Assembly: GCA_003158755.1 (NCBI GenBank)
Contig: PMLF01000209.1
Span: forward strand, 1-6,614
Length of the DNA stretch: 6,614 bases
Direction: 5' to 3'
From: Elusimicrobiota bacterium
Lineage (GTDB): Bacteria > Elusimicrobiota > Elusimicrobia > FEN-1173
Below are positions 1 to 4,741 of this stretch, piece by piece; the first letter of the stretch is position 1, and each line of letters starts with the position of its first letter. A model generated the notes under the pieces. That model did not search any database. It saw only the letters and a list, made by a program, of their open reading frames with translations, and was not told the origin of the DNA. The translations under genes were made by a program, and so were the position numbers.

Positions 1-55
1 GGCCGCAGGCACGCACGGCAGGGGTGGGGGGAGGTCTGTCTTTTTTGAACGGCAT
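1..55 (-). CDS. possible start of a further gene (partial, unrecognised)
   Basis: An ATG at 55-53 lies 5 nt after the panB stop codon and opens a frame with no stop up to the window edge (about 18 codons, beginning MPFKKDRPPP). The spacing would suit the next gene of the same operon. I see no clear Shine-Dalgarno sequence before it, and the peptide is too short and too proline-rich to assign. It does not resemble the start of PanC, the enzyme often encoded next to PanB. No hairpin followed by a T-tract is visible in this stretch, so there is no sign that the operon ends here. It may simply be non-coding spacer. Confidence 0.25.
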   Translation of the reverse strand, partial: MPFKKDRPPPTPAVRACG

Positions 56-60
56 TGTTA

Positions 61-864
61 TCAAACATAGGATTCATTCGGTCCGGGGAAACGGCGGTCT
101 TTGACGTCTTTCCGCCAGGCGCGGACGGCGCGAACCGATTCCGCGCGGAGGTCGGCGTAGGCGCGGACGAACTTCGGCCGGGGCGCGGAGGTGAGGCCCA
201 GGAGGTCGTCCACGACGAGGACCTGACCGTCGCAGTCCGGTCCCGCGCCGATGCCGATGGTGGGGATGCGGAGCGCCCGCGTCACGGCCCGCCCCACGGC
301 CGCCGGCACGGCTTCCAAAACGAGCATGAAGACCCCCGCTTTCTCAAGGTCCCGCGCTCCTTTCAAAATCGCCTTCGCCGCGCCCGCTCCCCGCCCCTGC
401 ACGCGGTATCCGCCGAAGCGGAGAATGGATTGGGGCGTCAACCCCAAATGACCCACCACGGGGATGTTCGCATCCACCAACGCCCGGATTGACCGGAGGA
501 TCTCCGGCGTCGCCCCTTCGACTTTGACCGCCTCGGCGCCGCCGGCCTTCACCAGGCGACCAACGTTGCGGACCGCGTCCGCCGGATCGAATTCGTAGGT
601 CAAAAAAGGCATGTCGGCCACGAGGAGCGCCCGGGAATTCCCCCGCTTCACCGCCTTGGTGTGGTGGAGCATCTCCTCCAAGGTCACGGGCAAGGTGTTC
701 TCGTAGCCCAGCTTGACGTTGGCGACGGAGTCCCCCACCAGCACCACGTCCACCGATTCCTCGTTCAAGAGCCGCGCCGTGGCCGCGTCGTAACAGGTGA
801 GGGCCGCGATCTTTTCCTTTCGTTCCTTCATTTCGCGGACGGTGCGCCTGGTCACTTTTTCCAT
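61..864 (-). CDS. panB: 3-methyl-2-oxobutanoate hydroxymethyltransferase (ketopantoate synthase)
   Basis: PanB transfers a hydroxymethyl group from 5,10-methylene-tetrahydrofolate to 2-oxoisovalerate, giving ketopantoate. This is the first committed step to pantothenate and CoA, in the cytoplasm. The 267-aa product has the usual family length and a TIM-barrel PanB signature throughout: ALTCYDA (21-27), the metal/substrate motif GDS (44-46), ADMPF with an Asp at 84, HLGLTPQ (139-145), GGYRVQGR (151-158), a Glu at 184 in LVLEAVP matching the catalytic glutamate region, and IGIGAGPDCDGQ (203-214) followed by VVDDLLG. The ATG at 864 overlaps the folK stop by 13 nt and has GAGG at 876-873, 8 nt upstream, which supports this start. 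FolK supplies the folate branch and PanB uses a folate cofactor; folK-panB adjacency is common in bacteria. The gene looks intact. Confidence 0.97.
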   Translation of the reverse strand: MEKVTRRTVREMKERKEKIAALTCYDAATARLLNEESVDVVLVGDSVANVKLGYENTLPVTLEEMLHHTKAVKRGNSRALLVADMPFLTYEFDPADAVRNVGRLVKAGGAEAVKVEGATPEILRSIRALVDANIPVVGHLGLTPQSILRFGGYRVQGRGAGAAKAILKGARDLEKAGVFMLVLEAVPAAVGRAVTRALRIPTIGIGAGPDCDGQVLVVDDLLGLTSAPRPKFVRAYADLRAESVRAVRAWRKDVKDRRFPGPNESYV

Positions 865-1481
865 GGGAGTTTCCTCATTAAAAGCCTAACGCTTTGATCC
901 GGGTCCGTCAACCGGCCGAGGAGAACCGACACCGTCCGGCCCGATGAAGGGTCCTTGAACCCGGGCGCCAGGTCCGCCATCGGCCGAAGGACGAACCTTC
1001 GCCCTGCCGCTCGGGGATGCGGCACCTGAGGTTCACCCCGCAAAATCCGCCGCCCGAAATAAAGGAAATCCAAGTCGATTTCCCGCGGCCCCCACTTTTT
1101 CCGACGCCGCCGCCCCAAGCGCCGTTCGGCGCTTTTCAAGGAAACCAACAGCTCGGACGGAGACAATTCGGTTCGGATTTCCGCGACCGCGTTCAAAAAG
1201 TCCCTTTGCGGCGGCCCCACCGCCGACGTTTCGTACACCGGCGACAACCGGACCACCCGCGTCCCCGGGAGGGAGTCCAACGCCCGCACGGCCGCCCGAA
1301 GCCGTGCCGGGCGGTTTCCCACGTTGCTCCCCAACCCGACGAAAACCCGTTCTTTCGAATCGTCATACCGGCGAAAGCCGGTATCCAGTGTTTGAAGCGG
1401 CTTCTTAAAATCCGTTTTACGTCCTGGACCCCGGCTTTCGCCGGGGTGACGAACTTTAATTGTCCGTTCGCGGCTTTTCAC
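852..1481 (-). CDS. folK: 2-amino-4-hydroxy-6-hydroxymethyldihydropteridine pyrophosphokinase with a repeat-derived N-terminal extension
   Basis: FolK (HPPK) transfers pyrophosphate from ATP to 6-hydroxymethyl-7,8-dihydropterin in folate synthesis. The conserved core starts at residue 46 (VFVGLGSNVGNR) and runs about 164 residues, close to the family's usual 160. It contains SPVYET (80-85), the segment around DFLNAV (94-99), WGPREIDLDFLYFG (130-143) with the two magnesium aspartates D136 and D138, VPHPR (153-157) and FVLRPMADLAP (163-173). The coordinates given use the only ordinary start codon upstream of the core, a GTG at 1481 lying 26 nt inside trmJ, with no good Shine-Dalgarno site. Residues 11-41 (HPGESRGPG...LDTGFRRYDD) are the translation of the palindromic repeat at 1361-1451. 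No ATG, GTG or TTG lies in frame between the repeat and V46, so the true start is uncertain: a long extended protein from GTG, or a rare start codon. Function is secure, the N-terminus is not. Confidence 0.93.
   Translation of the reverse strand: MKSRERTIKVRHPGESRGPGRKTDFKKPLQTLDTGFRRYDDSKERVFVGLGSNVGNRPARLRAAVRALDSLPGTRVVRLSPVYETSAVGPPQRDFLNAVAEIRTELSPSELLVSLKSAERRLGRRRRKKWGPREIDLDFLYFGRRILRGEPQVPHPRAAGRRFVLRPMADLAPGFKDPSSGRTVSVLLGRLTDPDQSVRLLMRKLPWKK
1361..1451. repeat. 91-bp double-hairpin palindromic element (VIPAKAGIQ / HPGESRGP type)
   Basis: The two outer 28-nt arms (1361-1388 and 1424-1451) are inverted copies of each other, matching at 24 of 28 positions. Each arm is itself a hairpin with an 8-bp stem and a 4-nt loop: 1365-1372/1377-1384 around GAAA, and 1428-1435/1440-1447 around TTTC. 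The four arm-to-arm differences lie within the stems and preserve pairing (TA/TA in one, CC/GG in the other). The centre holds two smaller palindromes, GAAGC-G-GCTTC (1394-1404) and TAAAA-TCCG-TTTTA (1406-1419). Translated on the plus strand the arms read VIPAKAGIQ and WTPAFAGVT; on the minus strand they read HPGESRGPG and LDTGFRRYDD. From memory, these peptides recur in many bacterial genomes as mis-annotated intergenic repeats. The element begins 4 bp beyond the trmJ stop codon and fills almost the whole trmJ-folK gap. No second copy is present in this window. Confidence 0.88.
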
Positions 1482-2187
1482 GAGGCGGCGCCATTTTATG
1501 TCCCAAGTATCGAAAGATCCCGTGGAGCAGCCGCACGTCCGAAGCGCCCAGCCGCCAGTTGAGGAAAGACCGCCGGATTTTTTCCGCTTTTTTCCTCGCG
1601 GGGATGAAGGTCAGGTACCCGGCCGCCTTGAACAAGTCCATCGCGTGGCTGACCAGTTGTTCGACGGAGGCCGCGTCCGCCGGCGCCATGGTTTTCCCCC
1701 GGGCTCCCAAATCCGCCCGCACCCTCGACAACTCGTAGCAGACCACCGTCACCGCGTGGGACAGGTTCATCGACGGCTGTTCCGCCGAAGTAGGGACGGT
1801 CAGGTAAGCGTGGCACTTTTCCAGATACGCGTTGGAGAGCCCCGATTTCTCGTTGCCGAAGAGGATCGCCACCCGGTCCGCTCCCCGCTCTTTCAGGAAG
1901 TCTCCCAATTCCGTCGACCGTACCACCGGCCGCTGGAGGTCCCTGCCCCTCACCGCCGTCGTGCCCAGCACCAGCTGGAAATCCCCCACGGCGTCGGAAA
2001 GGTTCTCCGTCGCCCGCGCCGCCAGAACCAATTTTTCCGCTCCCACCGCCGAGGTGGTCTCCCGCCAGACCGGCTCGAAAGGCTTCACCACCACCAGGTC
2101 GTCGAACCCGAAGTTCGCCATCCCCCGCGCCGCCGCGCCGATGTTGAGCGGGTTCCTAGGGCGCACCAAAACGATTCGGACCTTCAT
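1456..2187 (-). CDS. trmJ: tRNA (cytidine/uridine-2'-O-)-methyltransferase, TrmJ-type SPOUT enzyme
   Basis: The product is a SpoU/TrmH-family (SPOUT) methyltransferase that uses S-adenosylmethionine; TrmJ members 2'-O-methylate position 32 in the tRNA anticodon loop. All three SPOUT motifs are clear in the 243-aa product: motif 1 at 8-27 (VRPRNPLNIGAAARGMANFG, with the likely catalytic R21), motif 2 at 109-126 (LFGNEKSGLS onward), and motif 3 at 131-147 (PTSAEQPSMNLSHAV), which form the knotted cofactor site. The C-terminal region (about 170-230) keeps the TrmJ-specific helical extension, including FLNWRL and LLHGIFRYLG, which separates it from shorter TrmL enzymes. The ATG overlaps the transporter stop as ATGA and has no Shine-Dalgarno site of its own, so translation is probably coupled. 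The exact target nucleotide cannot be read from sequence. The stop at 1456 is followed at once by the palindromic repeat. Confidence 0.92.
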   Translation of the reverse strand: MKVRIVLVRPRNPLNIGAAARGMANFGFDDLVVVKPFEPVWRETTSAVGAEKLVLAARATENLSDAVGDFQLVLGTTAVRGRDLQRPVVRSTELGDFLKERGADRVAILFGNEKSGLSNAYLEKCHAYLTVPTSAEQPSMNLSHAVTVVCYELSRVRADLGARGKTMAPADAASVEQLVSHAMDLFKAAGYLTFIPARKKAEKIRRSFLNWRLGASDVRLLHGIFRYLGHKMAPPREKPRTDN

Positions 2188-3056
2188 CGCGCGAGGATCA
2201 ATTCAGCGCGGGACCGGCGGAGAATGAACGCCCCCGCCGAAAAGATGAGCGCGGCGCCGACGAGTGAGAGGGCGTCGGGCGTTCGCTTCCAAATCAGCCA
2301 ATCCCACACGCCCGAGAAGGCCACCGCGCTGTAGATGAGGGTCCCCAGATGGGCCGGCGACGCGTGGCGGTACGCCCGCGTCAAAAGAAGTTGGGCGATC
2401 GCCGCGAGGACGCCGGTGCCGATCAGGAATATCCAATCCATTCCGTGCGGCGTCTTCCACGCCCACAAAAGCGGGACCGCGGAGATGACGGTGGACACCG
2501 CCGAAAAATAGAACACGATCCTCCGCACCGGCTCGGTCGTCGTCAAATCCCGGTCGCCCACCTGGGTGACGGCCCCGAAGAACCCGCTGGCCACCGCCGC
2601 GACGGCCGCGTAGGTGAAAACTCCCAACCCCGGCTTCATGACGAGTGCCACTCCCGCGAACCCCAAAGCCACCGCGGTCCCGATCCCCCGGGGAGCCCGC
2701 TCGCGCATCCAGAGGAAGGAGAGCCACGGAGTGAAAAGGGGCGAGGTATAGGAAAGGAGCATCCCGTCACCCAAGGGCATCCGCGCCAGGGCGTAGAAGC
2801 AAAAATAGATGGAGGCGAGTCCCGCGAGCGATCGGGCGAGGTGCGATTTGAAGCGCTCGGTCTTGATCCCCGCCCAACCGCCCCGGACGAGCAGCGGCGC
2901 CAAGCCCACCAGGGCGCCGGCGTTCCGGAAGAAAACGATCATGTCGTCCGGCATCGTTCGCGCCGAGAGCTTCACCCCGACGCTCACGAGGGAAAATAGC
3001 AGCGTCGCCCCGACGAGGAGGAGGGCCCCCAGGCCGGGGCGCTCCCGGTCCGTCAC
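2184..3056 (-). CDS. EamA/DMT-superfamily membrane transporter, substrate unknown
   Basis: This is a drug/metabolite-transporter-type permease with two EamA repeats of five helices. With the start chosen here it has 290 residues and ten hydrophobic segments, at roughly 8-28, 37-57, 72-90, 97-115, 124-142, 147-166, 178-200, 206-226, 234-255 and 261-279. Features typical of the family are the early FFRNAG (42-47), LSYTSPLFTP (101-110), and in the second half LTRAYRHASPAHLGTLIYSAVAFSGV. The frame stays open far upstream, but that part is arginine-rich nonsense antisense-like sequence overlapping dapL. The start is therefore placed at GTG 3056-3054, which overlaps the dapL stop as GTGA; a second GTG one codon upstream (3059) is equally possible. 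No Shine-Dalgarno site is visible, fitting translational coupling. EamA proteins move amino acids, nucleosides or other metabolites. Its position after dapL allows an amino-acid-related role, but that is a guess. Confidence 0.9.
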   Translation of the reverse strand: MTDRERPGLGALLLVGATLLFSLVSVGVKLSARTMPDDMIVFFRNAGALVGLAPLLVRGGWAGIKTERFKSHLARSLAGLASIYFCFYALARMPLGDGMLLSYTSPLFTPWLSFLWMRERAPRGIGTAVALGFAGVALVMKPGLGVFTYAAVAAVASGFFGAVTQVGDRDLTTTEPVRRIVFYFSAVSTVISAVPLLWAWKTPHGMDWIFLIGTGVLAAIAQLLLTRAYRHASPAHLGTLIYSAVAFSGVWDWLIWKRTPDALSLVGAALIFSAGAFILRRSRAELILAR

Positions 3057-4216
3057 CACCGGAGCTTTTCGAGTCGCTCGACGGCCTGCTGAAGGCGCGG
3101 CGCGGGGACCGTCAAGGCGAAGCGCACGTAGCCTTCGCCCGAGGGCCCGAGGCCGTTTCCGGGAGTGCAGACCACGTGGGCTTCGTCGAGGAGCCGCTCG
3201 ACCACGCGGGCGCTCGTCAGCCCTTCGGGAACCCGCGCCCACACGTAAAAGGTGGCGGGCGGAGTGATCACGGACCAACCCATCTTGCGAAGCGCGGGCA
3301 CGAACAGGTCCCGTCGTTCCTGGTACGTTTTTCTCATCTCGCCGACGCAGTCCTGGGGACCGGTGAGCGCGGCGATGCCCGCTTCCTGCACGGCTTGGAA
3401 GACGCCCGAGTCGAAATTTTCCTTGAGTTGCCCCAACACGCGGACGATCTCCGCGTTGCCGCACACCCAGCCGATGCGCCAGCCCGTCATGTTGTAGGTC
3501 TTGGAGCAGGAATGGAACTCCACCCCCACGTCCTTGGCGCCGGGGATTTCCAAAAAGGACATCGGCGGTTCCTGGAAAAAAATCTCCGAGTAAGGCGCGT
3601 CGTGGGCCACGAAGAAACCGAACTCCTTCGCCAGCTCGACGACTTTCTCGAAGAACGCCCGCGTGGCGACGGCCGACGTCGGGTTGCCGGGATAGTTGAG
3701 GAACAAGAACTTGGCCTTTTTGAGGACGCGGGTCGACAGGGATTCCAGGTCCGGCAGGAAGCCGTTCTCCTCCAGCAGGGGGACGAAATGGGACACGCCG
3801 CCCGCCAGGATCACCGCCGCGTTGTAGGCGGGATAGGCCGGCTCGGGGATGATTACCGTGTCCCCCGGGTTCAGGAAGGCCAGCGGCAAATGCGTCAAAC
3901 CGTCCTTGGACCCGATCAGAGCGTGGACCTCGGAAGCGGGGTCCAGGTCGACGCGGAATCGGCTCTTATACCAATCCGCCGCCGCCCGACGGAAAGCCAT
4001 CATGCCCGCGCCGAAGGGGTATTGATGGTTGACCGCCTTCTCCAAGGCCTTCTTGCCGGCTTCGACGATGTGGGACGGCGTGGGAAGGTCCGGGTCGCCG
4101 ACGCCCAGTGAAATGACGTCCGCCCCCTTTTCGATGGCGGCCTTTTTCTTGGCGTCGATGGCGGCGAAGAGATAGGGCGGCAATTTCCCCAAACGGTCCG
4201 AGGCGGCGAACGTCAT
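3053..4216 (-). CDS. dapL: LL-diaminopimelate aminotransferase
   Basis: DapL converts L-tetrahydrodipicolinate plus glutamate to LL-diaminopimelate plus 2-oxoglutarate in one step, bypassing the succinyl or acetyl DapD/C/E route to meso-DAP and lysine. The 387-aa product is a fold-type I PLP aminotransferase of the right length. It shows LGVGDPDLPTP (37-47), HQYPFGAG (64-71), IGSKDGLTHLPLAFLNPGD (101-119), NYPGNPT (174-180) with PLP-binding N178, D206 and Y209, the SxSK motif at 236-239 with Schiff-base K239 followed by TYNMTGWRIGW, NFDSGVFQAVQEAG (267-280), and R366 as the carboxylate-binding arginine. The opening SDRLGKLPPYLFAAID and the NFDSGVFQAVQ stretch are characteristic of DapL rather than AspC or AlaA. 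The ATG overlaps the upstream membrane-protein stop as ATGA and has AGGA 8 nt upstream (4228-4225). A related aminotransferase with another substrate is possible but less likely. Confidence 0.9.
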   Translation of the reverse strand: MTFAASDRLGKLPPYLFAAIDAKKKAAIEKGADVISLGVGDPDLPTPSHIVEAGKKALEKAVNHQYPFGAGMMAFRRAAADWYKSRFRVDLDPASEVHALIGSKDGLTHLPLAFLNPGDTVIIPEPAYPAYNAAVILAGGVSHFVPLLEENGFLPDLESLSTRVLKKAKFLFLNYPGNPTSAVATRAFFEKVVELAKEFGFFVAHDAPYSEIFFQEPPMSFLEIPGAKDVGVEFHSCSKTYNMTGWRIGWVCGNAEIVRVLGQLKENFDSGVFQAVQEAGIAALTGPQDCVGEMRKTYQERRDLFVPALRKMGWSVITPPATFYVWARVPEGLTSARVVERLLDEAHVVCTPGNGLGPSGEGYVRFALTVPAPRLQQAVERLEKLRW

Positions 4217-4587
4217 GGCGTCTTTCCTTTCTTAGGCTGAAATACCCACCAAACTCCGACGAGCAAAGCGATCGACAACACGAGGGCGAAGAGGTTGACG
4301 ATCCATCCCTCGAAAATTCCTAGCTCGTAGGGATAGCCCACGTAGCCGAAATCGTGAAGCGTTTTGGACGTGAAGACCGCCTGGAGGAAAGGGACGACTT
4401 TGATGAAAATCCCCCCCTCGCAAACGAGCAGCGCCCACAGGAGCCAAAAGACGAGGCCCATGGCGCACAAGCTCCCGACGATGACCGCCGCCACGTGCAC
4501 CGGGTCGTAAAGGATTTCGTCCGGACCGTCCTCGCCCTCGACCAGATCCACGAACCAATCCCAACCTTTCTTGACCGGATTTGTCAT
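4213..4587 (-). CDS. unrecognised small membrane protein with two predicted helices
   Basis: I do not recognise this 124-aa protein. It has a short charged, acidic N-terminus (KKGWDWFVDLVEGEDGPDEI), a first strongly hydrophobic helix at about 30-56, a middle segment at 57-93 rich in Gly, Phe, Tyr and Pro (EGGIFIKVVPFLQ, DFGYVGYPYELG), a second helix at about 95-117 (NLFALVLSIALLVGVWWVF), and a basic tail (PKKGKTP). There is no signal-peptidase site; the lysine-rich ends and short loops suggest both termini are cytoplasmic with the middle segment outside, but this is inferred. It is the first gene of the string: GAGG at 4596-4593 lies 5 nt before the ATG, and its stop overlaps the dapL ATG as ATGA. 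Clean coding frame, its own ribosome site and coupling to dapL make it a real gene. A role next to DapL or the downstream transporter is only suggested by position. Confidence 0.8.
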   Translation of the reverse strand: MTNPVKKGWDWFVDLVEGEDGPDEILYDPVHVAAVIVGSLCAMGLVFWLLWALLVCEGGIFIKVVPFLQAVFTSKTLHDFGYVGYPYELGIFEGWIVNLFALVLSIALLVGVWWVFQPKKGKTP

Positions 4588-4741
4588 ATTTTCCTCGCGG
4601 GATCACCGCTCAACGAGCGCCCTTCCTTGGTCGCGCGCTCCGGGAGGTCCATCCCGCACCCTCTCCGCGTCCCAATGGAATTATGCCACTTTTGCGAAAA
4701 TCGGGATTCGAGGGAAAGTTCCGCACCATCCAACCAAGTAG
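4588..4741 (-). other. 154-bp non-coding gap between recQ and the dapL operon
   Basis: This is the largest gap between genes in the window. Read in the minus direction it begins after the recQ stop, contains no convincing intrinsic terminator for recQ, then holds a CATAAT box, a GC-rich leader and the GAGG ribosome site of the membrane-protein gene. A 6-bp inverted repeat (GAGCGC at 4615-4620, GCGCTC at 4635-4640, 14-nt loop) sits in the presumed leader, without a following T-tract. I recognise no riboswitch, tRNA or small-RNA signature in it. Confidence 0.5.
4680..4685 (-). promoter_or_regulatory. candidate -10 box for the membrane-protein/dapL operon
   Basis: CATAAT on the minus strand matches the sigma-70 TATAAT consensus at 5 of 6 positions and is preceded by a TTTTCGCAAAA stretch that is AT-rich for this genome. 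It would start transcription near 4673 and give a leader of about 85 nt. The hexamer 17 nt upstream (AATCCC, 4708-4703) is not a good -35 box, so this rests on the -10 match and on its place in the only sizeable gap before the operon. Confidence 0.3.

Noticed and set aside
1361..1451. The double hairpin as an intrinsic terminator or a CRISPR unit
   Set aside because: No T-tract follows either hairpin on either strand, and there is a single copy with no spaced repeats.
1017..1562. Plus-strand frame containing VIPAKAGIQ and WTPAFAGVT
   Set aside because: These peptides come from the palindromic repeat and are a known mis-annotation pattern; the rest of the frame is antisense to folK and trmJ.
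1498..2334. Long plus-strand open frame (278 codons) opposite trmJ
   Set aside because: Arg/His/Pro-rich antisense shadow typical of GC-rich genes; the minus frame carries complete SPOUT motifs.
3057..3464. Upstream part of the open frame of the EamA gene, which would give a 426-aa protein
   Set aside because: This stretch is arginine-rich, lies wholly over the conserved C-terminal part of dapL and has no membrane-protein character. The family length and the GTGA overlap place the start at 3056 or 3059.
3176..4111. Long plus-strand open frame (311 codons) opposite dapL
   Set aside because: Antisense shadow; no recognisable motif, while the minus frame has the full PLP aminotransferase signature.
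4663..4690. sigma-54 type promoter suggested by TGGCAT on the minus strand
   Set aside because: The required GC element at the -12 spacing is absent.
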